DNA of 64,000 nt from Bacteroides neonati (lineage in GTDB: Bacteria; Bacteroidota; Bacteroidia; Bacteroidales; Bacteroidaceae): the NCBI RefSeq assembly GCF_000499785.1, contig NZ_HG726020.1, positions 558,001 to 622,000 of the forward strand, given 5' to 3'. Positions 26,258 to 34,473 of this stretch are shown one piece after another (position 1 is the first letter of the stretch; the number at the start of each line of letters is the position of its first letter). A model generated the notes under the pieces. That model ran no database searches and was not told the origin of the DNA. It saw nothing but the letters and a program-made list of their open reading frames with translations. Made by a program: the position numbers and the translations under genes.

Positions 26258-27238
26258 TTATTTATAAAGCAGAATGTTTCTGCCCTCTTTCTTGTACTTA
26301 ATGCCATTGACGTATTCAAGAGACTTCAACACAGACTCCAGACTCTGATTGTCGTGCTCGCCCGAAATCAATCCTTTCATCTCCTGCCCCGGAGCAAAAG
26401 TAATGCGACAGTTGTAAATGCGCTCAAGTTCCGAAGCTACGTCGCGAATGGGGGTACTATTAAAACGAAGGCTCCCTTTGATCCATCCGGCTATCTCCCG
26501 CTCTTCTTTTCGTTTGCTGTATTCGCCCGACAGGGTATTGATCACTACCTGTTCGCGAGCCGTAAGCCGCATCATGGCCTCGGGCAGGTCTACCTGCACT
26601 TTGCCGCTTTCGACGCTCACCGAAACAAGCTCGTCGGTAGCATAGGATTTGATATCGAACCTGGTTCCCAGTACACGTATCTTCATCTTATCTGCATGGA
26701 CTACAAACGGCATGGCCTCGTTGCGAGCCACTTGAAAATAGCCCTGACCTTTGAGTTCGACCTGGCGCGTATCGCCCGTAAAGCGATGGGGGTATCGCAC
26801 CCGGGAGCAGGAGTTGAGCACCAGCTTGGTTCCATCGGGCAGCGTCAGTTGCTTTTTCTCGCCAAAGGAAGTAGCCACTTCGGTAAAGTTCACGGATTGT
26901 TCATTCAGGTTGTCGATGTAGTGGAAACCACCCCATACCATAAGAACCACCGCAGCCACACCGGCTACCGCCACACTGATGCGCTGCAACCAGGTACGCT
27001 TCTTGTGCTCGATCCGTTTGAGTAGCTGCCGGGCCTCTTTTTTGGCCTGTTCGCGTTCGAGATGCGTAGAAGATGCGTAGGCGGTAGACTCTTCCCACAG
27101 CTCGGCAGCAACCTCATCGAGCCACTCACTGCCCGAAGCCTCCTGCAAGTGATCGAACAGTTGCGAAGCCTCATCGCCCGTATAAAGATCGTCGACATAG
27201 CGACGAAGAATTCTTTTTTCTTTGGAGATATCGTTCAT
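26258..27238 (-). CDS. FecR-family anti-sigma factor
   Basis: 326 residues. The cytoplasmic domain (1-85) has LRRYVDDLYTGDEASQLFDH. One membrane span lies near 88-107 (ISVAVAGVAAVVLMVWGGFH). The periplasmic FecR core is at about 115-225 (KQLTLPDGTKLVLNSCSRVR, ELKGQGYFQVARNEAMPFVV), and the STN-interacting C-terminus is at 250-326. It sits between the ECF sigma gene (87 bp upstream) and the STN-bearing SusC gene, so it should relay glycerophosphodiester sensing from the receptor to the sigma factor. Confidence 0.94.
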   Translation of the reverse strand: MNDISKEKRILRRYVDDLYTGDEASQLFDHLQEASGSEWLDEVAAELWEESTAYASSTHLEREQAKKEARQLLKRIEHKKRTWLQRISVAVAGVAAVVLMVWGGFHYIDNLNEQSVNFTEVATSFGEKKQLTLPDGTKLVLNSCSRVRYPHRFTGDTRQVELKGQGYFQVARNEAMPFVVHADKMKIRVLGTRFDIKSYATDELVSVSVESGKVQVDLPEAMMRLTAREQVVINTLSGEYSKRKEEREIAGWIKGSLRFNSTPIRDVASELERIYNCRITFAPGQEMKGLISGEHDNQSLESVLKSLEYVNGIKYKKEGRNILLYK

Positions 27239-27325
27239 TATAATTTAAAAGAGGAGTATCTTTTTTCTGCCTCACACAAAGCAATACACAAATAAAGGGG
27301 TAAGCTAGGGTGTGATTAACGTTTT

Positions 27326-27931
27326 TTATAGATTTAAACAGATCAATAGAAGCAGTAAATCGGCATACGTGCCCGAATACTTGGTTAAGTAAGAGCGGAT
27401 GAGTTTCAACGAAGCAGATATATGCTCTTGCACGGTATTGACAGAGATGCCTAACGCATCGGCAATCTCTTTGTGAGAAAGTTGCGCCTCCCGACTCAGT
27501 TCGAATACTTGCCGCTGGCGGGGAGTGAGCTGTTGGAGAGCAGTATTTACAAGGTTTTTAAGTTCGTTGCCAAGAATCGTTTGGCGCGTGTTGTCGCTAT
27601 AATCAATGGCCTGCGTCAAAATATGTTCTTTCAAGCGATCTTCGTTTGCCATTTCGCGCATGCGGTTAAGAATGCGATTGCGAACAATGGTGTATAAATA
27701 GGCCGAAAACGAGGAGTCCGGATTGATAAAACGACGGCTTTGCCACACCACAGCGAAGGTATCCTGAAAAATATCCTCGGCAAAATCGCGCGACTTAACA
27801 AACTTCAGAGCAAAATAGAGCAAGCGGCTCTTGTAGCGGGCATACAACTCGCAAAAGGCCTCTTCATCCCCGCCAATAAGGCGAACAAGAAGGTCTCTTT
27901 CGTCAGTACATATATCCGTCGTATGGTTCAT
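27326..27931 (-). CDS. ECF RNA polymerase sigma factor
   Basis: 201 residues. Region 2: GGDEEAFCELYARYKSRLLY, FVKSRDFAEDIFQDTFAVVW and YLYTIVRNRILNRMRE. Region 4: LQQLTPRQRQVFELSREAQL then the helix-turn-helix SHKEIADALGISVNTVQEHI. The C-terminus is hydrophobic (YADLLLLLICLNL), common in Bacteroidetes ECF factors paired with FecR. First gene of the glycerophosphodiester locus. Its upstream region (27932-28139) now ends at an IS1380-type insertion, which may change its expression. Confidence 0.95.
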   Translation of the reverse strand: MNHTTDICTDERDLLVRLIGGDEEAFCELYARYKSRLLYFALKFVKSRDFAEDIFQDTFAVVWQSRRFINPDSSFSAYLYTIVRNRILNRMREMANEDRLKEHILTQAIDYSDNTRQTILGNELKNLVNTALQQLTPRQRQVFELSREAQLSHKEIADALGISVNTVQEHISASLKLIRSYLTKYSGTYADLLLLLICLNL

Positions 27932-28134
27932 TCTTCTTGATTTTTGGGCAAAGGTATCATTATGATGTTACAAATGTATGTATTTCTTTTGGAATATAAA
28001 AAGTGGCGTAGATAATATAATATTCTGTCAGGTAATATCTTTTAGATTACATAGCAAAATAGTATTACAAATGAAAATAGCTGCATTAATTTTCAATACG
28101 CACTTGGAGCAGAACTCTTTTTTTGATAGTTTTG

Positions 28135-28153
28135 CATTACCTCAAATCCGCAG
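28135..28153. repeat. Left end of the insertion sequence: target duplication and terminal inverted repeat
   Basis: CATTA at 28135-28139 is the target duplication copy. CCTCAAATCCGCAG at 28140-28153 is the left terminal repeat, matching the right one at 13 of 14 positions. Confidence 0.9.
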
Positions 28154-29726
28154 CTAATTTATAACTGATTCAAATAGCGATTTAATTCACCTAATAGTTC
28201 CTACTCGTAGCTTTTCCCCCTGCTTTTCTCCTTGATTTCAGGTTATAGGGCATAGCTTCCCCTTTCCCCAGTTAGCTGAAGGCATAAGTAATCCCACGAA
28301 AAGTTGTTTTTACGGACTCCAAAGCAACTTGTATGGTTTGTCGGAATAAATATTGAGTACCCATTGTCTGCCTGTCTTTACCCATTTCGCAGGAACTGTA
28401 ATGAATCGAAAGATAAATCGTTTGACTCGGCTTACCGGTTCAATATCTTCAAACACGGCTGCAACCTTCTCAATAAGGTAAGCATAAAAGTTTTTAGCCA
28501 TGGCTGTAAGTAGCAGGAATACTGTATTCTCTTTGAGGAATGAACAGGGAAGATGACTCCACCCGAAATCGTTATTCATCATGTCGAATGTTCTTTCACA
28601 GGCTCCACGAGCATTGTAGAAGAGTACAATGTCTTTTTCAGAACTTTCATGGTCATTGGTTAAGATGCACCGATAGGTGTATTCACCATCAAATAGGTCC
28701 AATTGGTTGTCCTTACGCTTTTGCCTTTGAATAACAAGTCGGTAGTTTTCTTCTTGCAAAAAGGAAGTAAAAGGTATGGAGGTCACTTCATAATTCTCGA
28801 AGTTGATTTCTTCTTTTTTCCAATCTGTGATTTTCGTCATTTCTTCATACAGAGACTGACATTTGCCGGCTCGTATGTAGAACTTGTTGCAGTAGCCATG
28901 TGTCATACGGATAATCTCTTCCGAATAAGAACCACAGTCCATCCGGCAACGGTCTATGAATATTCCCCTATCGGCCAAACGACGAAAAGTCCGTTGGAGC
29001 GTATCCGCTTGACGAAAACGGACATTTGCGTTTGCGGCCCGATTTTCCACACCAACAATGTTACCACCAATAGTTGCCGTGCCGGGGAAATAACCACGTT
29101 TTTTCTTGTAAGAATACTGAGTGTCATACTTTTCTGTGGGAATAAACTGGTGGTCGAAGTCCAAGTTATAAAGCGTGTTTGGCTTGAGTTGTTCTGTTTG
29201 AAGGAGCATATCGAGCATCAAACTATTAAGCTGTTCCGCCTTATTGAAAGCATAGCTTGCTCCTTTTTGGGAAGTATAGTGGATATCCAATTCTGCGAGT
29301 TCTTTTATGCCTCTCAATAAAGTATCCGGACTGGGGATTTCAGTATCCGGGCGTAATTCAAGATGTTTGCCAAGGTGTTTGCCGATATCTTCGATGTGGT
29401 CACCGCCGCAATAGTAGATCCAAAATAGGCTCGAAATAATTTCGCTATATTGGTAACCGGCGTAGGAAGAACGTAATCCTAAAGATTTATCGATCACGGA
29501 ATTCAGTCCTAAACGAGAAAATTCATCCATTGCGTAAAATATACCCCCAAAAGGAGTGATATTATCTGATTTTATGGCTATTTTTGTTGTCATATGCACA
29601 AGTACCTTTATGGTTTGTTTGGTAGCACTAATTTAGGTGAATCTTGTGACATAACCAAACCTTGAGGATGTTATTCATCCTCAAGTGTTTGGATTCTCTG
29701 AAAATAATATGACTGCGGATTTAAGG
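28140..29726 (-). mobile_element. IS1380-family insertion sequence, complete
   Basis: 1587 bp bounded by 14-bp terminal inverted repeats (28140-28153 and 29713-29726, 13/14 identical) and flanked by a perfect 5-bp target duplication CATTA. One intact transposase gene fills most of it on the minus strand. The perfect duplication and intact ORF suggest a recent insertion. It sits between the divergent sigma (27931) and AraC-type (29768) genes; its right end is 41 bp before the latter. Naming the exact IS would need a database comparison. Confidence 0.93.
28310..29593 (-). CDS. IS1380-family transposase
   Basis: 427 residues from ATG 29593; a GTG two codons upstream is also in frame. DDE-type transposase: early MDEFSRLGLNSVIDKSLGLR and DHIEDIGKHLGKHLELRPDT, then NLDFDHQFIPTEKYDTQYSY (first acidic residue region), DRCRMDCGSYSEEIIRMTHG (second) and GACERTFDMMNNDFGWSHLP (third, Glu). 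These are characteristic of the IS1380 group common in Bacteroides. The frame is intact and it lies inside proper terminal repeats, so it is probably active. Confidence 0.93.
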   Translation of the reverse strand: MTTKIAIKSDNITPFGGIFYAMDEFSRLGLNSVIDKSLGLRSSYAGYQYSEIISSLFWIYYCGGDHIEDIGKHLGKHLELRPDTEIPSPDTLLRGIKELAELDIHYTSQKGASYAFNKAEQLNSLMLDMLLQTEQLKPNTLYNLDFDHQFIPTEKYDTQYSYKKKRGYFPGTATIGGNIVGVENRAANANVRFRQADTLQRTFRRLADRGIFIDRCRMDCGSYSEEIIRMTHGYCNKFYIRAGKCQSLYEEMTKITDWKKEEINFENYEVTSIPFTSFLQEENYRLVIQRQKRKDNQLDLFDGEYTYRCILTNDHESSEKDIVLFYNARGACERTFDMMNNDFGWSHLPCSFLKENTVFLLLTAMAKNFYAYLIEKVAAVFEDIEPVSRVKRFIFRFITVPAKWVKTGRQWVLNIYSDKPYKLLWSP

Positions 29727-29731
29727 CATTA
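29713..29731. repeat. Right end of the insertion sequence: terminal inverted repeat and target duplication
   Basis: CTGCGGATTTAAGG at 29713-29726 is the inverted partner of the left end. CATTA at 29727-29731 is the second copy of the duplicated target. Confidence 0.9.
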
Positions 29732-29767
29732 TAAAAACAAACAAACAATAATTGGTACATATACCTT

Positions 29768-30889
29768 ATGCCATACCTCTATTTCGGTACTATCTTTGCG
29801 GCTATGATTATATTTTTACTTCTTTCTCTGCTGCTTTTCTCGCAGCACAAAGAAGGGGAACGGTCGAGAACCATGCTCGCTTGCATGAATTTTATTTCTG
29901 TATTGAACTATCTAAATCAAATAATCTATTTTAATCAACATATAGCATCGCCTGTGGTAATGCCTGTACAGTTGCTGCTGTTGGGGGTATTTGTTATTTC
30001 TACCTATATAATGTATCCCATCGAGGTAATATCGCCGGGATGGCTCAACCGGAAGAGGGTTTTGAAGCTATATCTACCGGTGACGGCACTGTTCGTATTG
30101 TATGAGATAACACTCGCTTTGGGGGTTGTTTATACTCCGTTCGAATCGGTTGGCGACTTGATGTCTCACATCGGCTCGTTCGAGGTGATATTTCGTATCG
30201 TACTTGCACTACTGTTCTTTCTGCCGGCTGTATTTCTATACTTCGTACCCTATACGCGTAGATATAACAATACCAACTACAAATGGATGCGAGGCTATGT
30301 CATTGTAGTGGTGATCAATGCCATCGGCTTTCTGGTGGTTATCAACAGTACCATGATCATTGTACGAACACTCTATTATGCCATCAGTGTATCTTGCAGT
30401 CTTTATATCGCATATCAGGAGTTGTTTGTACGCTTGATAAGGCAGCCGGAGATTACACGCCTCCCTGTGGCAACAGCCAAGCCGAAGATGGCGATTGGCA
30501 ATAACGAAAAAGCATCTTCGATGTTTGAGAGATTAGAACAGTATGTCAATCAATCGGAAGCGTGGCGCAACCCGGACTTATCGGTAGGCGATCTGATCAG
30601 TGGCTTATCGACCAACCGAACCTACTTGCGCGAAGCCATGCAGCAGAATGGTTATGATAGCTATACCTCGTATATCAATAGAAAACGCATTGCCGAATTT
30701 ATACGCATCATCGAGCAACAGGGAGAGGGAAACTATTTGCATACGTTCTTCGACGTGGGCTTCCGCAGCAAGGCAACAGCTCTGCGCAATTTTAGAGAAT
30801 TTACCGGGATGACCCCTACGGAATACTTCCAACAACAGGTGAAAGATATCACTTTTGCAGAAACGACACCTCAGATTATGCAAAAGTGA
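29768..30889 (+). CDS. Membrane-anchored AraC-type transcriptional regulator
   Basis: 373 residues. The N-terminal half (about 1-220) holds six or seven hydrophobic segments (for example TIFAAMIIFLLLSLLLF, LLLLGVFVISTYIMY, FRIVLALLFFLPAVFLYFVP). The C-terminal half (about 255-365) is an AraC-type double helix-turn-helix: PDLSVGDLISGLSTNRTYLR, then HTFFDVGFRSKATALRNFRE and FTGMTPTEYF. It probably senses something in or across the inner membrane and binds DNA directly. Target unknown; the PqqD-like gene 85 bp downstream is the nearest candidate. The IS element now lies 41 bp upstream and may supply or remove its promoter. Confidence 0.88.
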   Translation: MPYLYFGTIFAAMIIFLLLSLLLFSQHKEGERSRTMLACMNFISVLNYLNQIIYFNQHIASPVVMPVQLLLLGVFVISTYIMYPIEVISPGWLNRKRVLKLYLPVTALFVLYEITLALGVVYTPFESVGDLMSHIGSFEVIFRIVLALLFFLPAVFLYFVPYTRRYNNTNYKWMRGYVIVVVINAIGFLVVINSTMIIVRTLYYAISVSCSLYIAYQELFVRLIRQPEITRLPVATAKPKMAIGNNEKASSMFERLEQYVNQSEAWRNPDLSVGDLISGLSTNRTYLREAMQQNGYDSYTSYINRKRIAEFIRIIEQQGEGNYLHTFFDVGFRSKATALRNFREFTGMTPTEYFQQQVKDITFAETTPQIMQK

Positions 30890-30974
30890 GACCTTTGCTA
30901 ATGCCCGACTTCATAACTTTGCAGCATAAAATGCGAGGAGCAACTTACGCATTTTACAAGAAAAAGTGGAAGTA

Positions 30975-31244
30975 ATGAGATTAAAAACAAACTATCAAAT
31001 CGGACTAATAGGGGGAGCGTATATTCTTATGGCGCAGCACAACGGGCAAACCGGTGATACGGATATGCTTTCTCTCAACCCTAAAACAATGTGGCTGTGG
31101 GAGCAGCTGGTGGGAACTGATTTCTCGGAAGAGGATGTCGTCAACCTACTATCGACCAGATCTGACACCGATATAGAAACAGCCACCACCGATGCTCGCA
31201 ATTGGATCGATTCGCTCAAACAACTCCAAATCATAAAACCATGA
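30975..31244 (+). CDS. PqqD-like protein, orphan
   Basis: 89 residues from ATG 30975; a GTG at 30966 is in frame. The pattern of a short N-terminal strand pair, LSLNPKTMWLWEQLVGTDFS, then EEDVVNLLSTRSD and ATTDARNWIDSLKQLQII fits the PqqD winged-helix fold. PqqD-type proteins hold precursor peptides for radical-SAM maturases. No maturase or precursor gene is visible nearby, so its partner must be elsewhere or its role differs. A -7-like TAACTTTG lies at 30914-30921, suggesting its own transcript. It ends at a strong bidirectional terminator shared with dsbD. Confidence 0.75.
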   Translation: MRLKTNYQIGLIGGAYILMAQHNGQTGDTDMLSLNPKTMWLWEQLVGTDFSEEDVVNLLSTRSDTDIETATTDARNWIDSLKQLQIIKP

Positions 31245-31265
31245 TGTGGCACCGAAGCAAAAAGT

Positions 31266-31321
31266 AAATACCCCGTTGCATAGGTTGTTATCGTAATGAC
31301 AGACTATGCAACGGGGTATTT
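31266..31321. terminator. Bidirectional terminator, perfect 18-bp stem
   Basis: Arms 31266-31283 and 31304-31321 are exactly complementary with a 20-nt loop, between the convergent PqqD-like and dsbD genes. A weak inner pairing may extend it. Only short T stretches follow, so it could also act by protecting 3' ends. Confidence 0.8.
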
Positions 31322-31345
31322 GAAGATCGGTTACCGTAATTCCTT

Positions 31346-33349
31346 TTATTTCTGCTTCCGGTAGTTCTCTAATCCGGTTTGCAGGAACTCGATGTATTTA
31401 GGAATATCCTCATCGTAGGCATACGACTTATTGAGCGGTTGCCCCTCGTTGTTGATAAGCACGTAGTAAGGTTGTGCGTTGGCACCAAACTTAACGCGTT
31501 GCAGGTAGCTCCACTTATCGCCTACGGTGCGCAGGGTGCGTTCGCTGCCTCCTTCGTTGATCTTGACCGGTTCGCTCAGGGGTGTTTTGTTATCGACGTA
31601 GAGGGTGATGAGTACGTAATCGTCGTTGATGATGCTGCTTACCTTGGGATCGGTCCACACGGCAGCTTCCATCTTGCGACAGTTTACGCAGCCATAGCCG
31701 GTAAAGTCGAGCATTACGGGTTTGTTGTGCTGGCGGGCATACTCCATACCCAAGTCGTAATCGTCGAACTTAGCATGCACTTCGCTATCGTACAGGTTGA
31801 AGTCTTGTGTTTTCATGGGCGGAGCAAAGGCACTGACGGCCTTCAACGGAGCACCCCACAAGCCGGGAATCATGTACACGGCAAAGGCCAGCGAGAGCAA
31901 TGCCATGAAGAAACGGGAAACGCTAACCTTGGAGTCGTCGTCATCGTGCGGGAACTTGATCTTGCCCAGCAGGTAGAAGCCCAAGAGTGCGAAAATAACA
32001 ATCCACAGAGCCAGGAAGGTTTCGCGGTCGAGAATACGCCATCCGTATGCCAAATCGGCAACCGAAAGGAACTTCAACGCAAAAGCCAGTTCGAGGAAAC
32101 CAAGGGTTACCTTGATTACATTCATCCAACCACCCGATTTAGGCATCGACTTCAACCACGAAGGGAAGAGGGCGAACAGCGTAAAGGGCAACGCCAGTGC
32201 AATGGCAAATCCCAACATACCGATGGCAGGGGCAATGATGCTGCCGCCACTGGTAGACACTTGCACCAACAGGAATCCGATGATGGGGCCGGTACACGAG
32301 AACGATACCAATGCCAACGTAAACGCCATCAGGAAGATGCTGAGCAGACCGCTCGTAGCCTCGGCTTTGCTGTCGACCGCATTGCTCCACTTAGAGGGCA
32401 GGGTAATCTCGAACGCACCGAAGAAAGAGGCGGCAAACACCACCAACATCAAACAGAAGAGGATATTGAAGATCGCATTGGTAGAGAGCGCGTTGAGGGC
32501 ACTGGCTCCGAACAATCCGGTAATAATAAGCCCCAGACCGACGTAGATCACGACAATCGACGCACCATAGGTCCAAGCATCGCGGATGCCTTTCTTTTTA
32601 TCTTTGCTGCGTTTGAGGAAGAAGCTCACCGTCATGGGGATAATAGGCCATACACAGGGAGTGAAGAGGGCAAGCAATCCGCCCAGGAATCCGGTCACGA
32701 AGATGTAAATCCATGACATATCTTCCTGTGTATGCTCTCCGCCAAAGGCTTGCAGTTCATTGATAACGGGCGACCAAAGAACATCGGCCGAGACAGGTGC
32801 CTGAGCCGTAACCACAGAGTCTATCTTACCGATCAGTACCTCTTCTTGTTGTGCTTCGGCACCGACTGCAACCGCTTCGGCAGATGTGCCGCTCAGGCTT
32901 GTTTTGCCCGATAGGTTGAAGGGTACTTGCGTGGGAGGCAGACAGCTTTCATCGTCGCAAGCGCCATACTCCAGATAGCCTTCTATCTGATAGGTAGCAG
33001 CCGTAAACTTGATTTTCTGCACAAAGGTGGCGGTGTTCTCAAAATAACGCACTTTCATTTCGAACAGTTTATCGAACGCAGCCACCTCCTTGCCCACAGG
33101 TTTGAGTTTGCCTACGGCTTGTGCGCCGTTCATCTTATCGGTATTGAACGTAGCCGAAATGGGACCGCCTTCGCCCAGATCGGTCGAATATACATGCCAC
33201 CCCTTATCAATGGCAGCCGTAAACACAATCTCGGCTTCGGTATCCGACAGGGTTTTGAGGGTAGTGGTAAACTTTACAGGATCTTTAATCTGCGCTTGCA
33301 CAGTGATGGCAGCAAACAGCCATAGAAGAAGAAAGTATTTTTTTCTCAT
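31346..33349 (-). CDS. dsbD: DsbD-type thiol:disulfide interchange protein
   Basis: 667 residues. Signal peptide (FLLLWLFAAITVQAQ), then an N-terminal periplasmic immunoglobulin-like domain (about 20-180) with the CDDESCLPP cysteine pair. The central CcdA-like membrane domain (about 210-500) has LFTPCVWPIIPMTVSFFLKR and VSFSCTGPIIGFLLV with its two redox cysteines. The C-terminal thioredoxin domain has DFTGYGCVNCRKMEAAVW (CxxC). It passes electrons from cytoplasmic thioredoxin to periplasmic partners. It lies 45 bp after the Dabb gene, probably one transcript. Confidence 0.94.
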   Translation of the reverse strand: MRKKYFLLLWLFAAITVQAQIKDPVKFTTTLKTLSDTEAEIVFTAAIDKGWHVYSTDLGEGGPISATFNTDKMNGAQAVGKLKPVGKEVAAFDKLFEMKVRYFENTATFVQKIKFTAATYQIEGYLEYGACDDESCLPPTQVPFNLSGKTSLSGTSAEAVAVGAEAQQEEVLIGKIDSVVTAQAPVSADVLWSPVINELQAFGGEHTQEDMSWIYIFVTGFLGGLLALFTPCVWPIIPMTVSFFLKRSKDKKKGIRDAWTYGASIVVIYVGLGLIITGLFGASALNALSTNAIFNILFCLMLVVFAASFFGAFEITLPSKWSNAVDSKAEATSGLLSIFLMAFTLALVSFSCTGPIIGFLLVQVSTSGGSIIAPAIGMLGFAIALALPFTLFALFPSWLKSMPKSGGWMNVIKVTLGFLELAFALKFLSVADLAYGWRILDRETFLALWIVIFALLGFYLLGKIKFPHDDDDSKVSVSRFFMALLSLAFAVYMIPGLWGAPLKAVSAFAPPMKTQDFNLYDSEVHAKFDDYDLGMEYARQHNKPVMLDFTGYGCVNCRKMEAAVWTDPKVSSIINDDYVLITLYVDNKTPLSEPVKINEGGSERTLRTVGDKWSYLQRVKFGANAQPYYVLINNEGQPLNKSYAYDEDIPKYIEFLQTGLENYRKQK

Positions 33350-33394
33350 TTGTGGGATTTTAAAAAGTGAAAATAGTTGTTTGTTGTAGTGAGT

Positions 33395-33694
33395 TTAATA
33401 TTCGTAATCGACGCAAGAGCGACTCTCTTTGACGTCGGCCAGCAACTTGGCGGCTACCACGTGGTCGGGGTGTGCGGCATAGAGCTTCACATCATCGAGC
33501 GAATCGAACTCGCTATACAGGGCGATGTCCCATGTTTCGGCGGGGTTCATATTCAACCCCACTTCGATGGAGCGGATAACGGAGATGGTAGCAGGAAGAG
33601 CTTCGATAGCCTTCTTGAACTGATTCATCACAGCGAGCTTCTCTGCGCCGGAAATATCGTTTTTCAACTTAAATAATACAATGTGTTTTACCAT
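33395..33694 (-). CDS. Dabb-domain (stress-responsive alpha/beta barrel) protein
   Basis: 99 residues. MVKHIVLFKLKNDISGAEKL at the start, IRSIEVGLNMNPAETWDIAL in the middle and YAAHPDHVVAAKLLADVKES match the dimeric alpha/beta-barrel Dabb family (Pfam Stress-responsive A/B barrel). Members are small cytoplasmic proteins; most in bacteria have no assigned reaction. Upstream gene of dsbD. It is divergent from udk across a 139-bp region with facing promoters. Confidence 0.9.
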   Translation of the reverse strand: MVKHIVLFKLKNDISGAEKLAVMNQFKKAIEALPATISVIRSIEVGLNMNPAETWDIALYSEFDSLDDVKLYAAHPDHVVAAKLLADVKESRSCVDYEY

Positions 33695-33720
33695 TACGTT
33701 GCTATTTTAATTAATTGTTT

Positions 33721-33802
33721 TATATTTGCCTGAAAATAAATGCATCGCACCCGCGCGTATTGTGCGCATGGGGTTGCAGACACATTATTTCAGGCAAAAA
33801 TA
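33721..33802. promoter_or_regulatory. Inverted-repeat intergenic region with two facing -7 boxes
   Basis: TATATTTG on the + strand (33721-33728), with TTG 19 nt upstream (33699-33701), points toward udk. TATTTTTG on the - strand (33795-33802) points toward the Dabb gene. The 16-18 bp around each form an inverted repeat (33725-33742 with 33783-33798). The two transcripts would overlap by about 60 nt at their 5' ends and share a large stem-loop with an inner GCGC-rich hairpin. Confidence 0.55.
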
Positions 33803-33833
33803 GTCTTTTTGTTTTAAATATACATATAAACGG

Positions 33834-34445
33834 ATGTTAATAATAGGAATAGCAGGCGGAACAGGATCGGGAAAGACGACCGTTGTGCGAAAAATCATTG
33901 AAAGTCTCCCGGTAGGTGAAGTGGTATTATTACCACAGGATTCGTATTACAAAGACAGCAGCCATGTACCGGTAGAAGAGCGTCAGAACATCAATTTCGA
34001 CCATCCCGACGCCTTCGAGTGGAGCTTGCTATCGCGCCATGTGGCTGCCCTGAAAGAGGGAAAAAGTATTGAACAACCCACCTATTCGTACCTGACCTGT
34101 ACACGCCAGCCACAAACGATTCATATTGAACCGCAAGAGGTAATTATCATTGAAGGAATTCTGGCCTTGTGCGACAAAAAGCTGCGCAATATGATGGATT
34201 TGAAGATATTTGTAGATGCCGATCCCGACGAGCGACTCATACGCGTGATACAACGCGACGTGGTTGAACGCGGACGCACGGCCGAAGCGGTGATGGAACG
34301 ATACACACAGGTGCTCAAACCGATGCACCTGCAATTTATCGAGCCTTGCAAACGGTATGCCGACTTGATAGTGCCCGAGGGGGGAAGCAATCAGGTTGCC
34401 ATCGATATATTGACCATGTTCATCAAGAAGCACTTGAAGTCATAG
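33834..34445 (+). CDS. udk: Uridine kinase
   Basis: 203 residues, typical. The P-loop AGGTGSGKTT (7-16) starts right after MLIIGI. Substrate-binding PQDSYYKDSSHVP and INFDHPDAFEW and the lid EGILALCDKKLRNMMDLKIF with DRLIRVIQRDVVERGR are those of uridine-cytidine kinases. It phosphorylates uridine and cytidine for pyrimidine salvage. A lytic transglycosylase gene follows after 28 bp on the same strand, probably cotranscribed. Confidence 0.96.
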   Translation: MLIIGIAGGTGSGKTTVVRKIIESLPVGEVVLLPQDSYYKDSSHVPVEERQNINFDHPDAFEWSLLSRHVAALKEGKSIEQPTYSYLTCTRQPQTIHIEPQEVIIIEGILALCDKKLRNMMDLKIFVDADPDERLIRVIQRDVVERGRTAEAVMERYTQVLKPMHLQFIEPCKRYADLIVPEGGSNQVAIDILTMFIKKHLKS

Positions 34446-34473
34446 CAACTGAAACTCCTTAAACAAGCAATAT

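Noticed and set aside
31379..32716. 445-codon + strand frame opposite dsbD
   Set aside because: Low-complexity, Gln/Glu/Arg-rich translation with no motif; exact shadow of a strongly supported membrane protein gene.
33699..33802. Invertible promoter (phase variation)
   Set aside because: The promoter boxes lie in the arms rather than between them, the segment is only about 40 bp inside the arms, and there is no invertase gene nearby.
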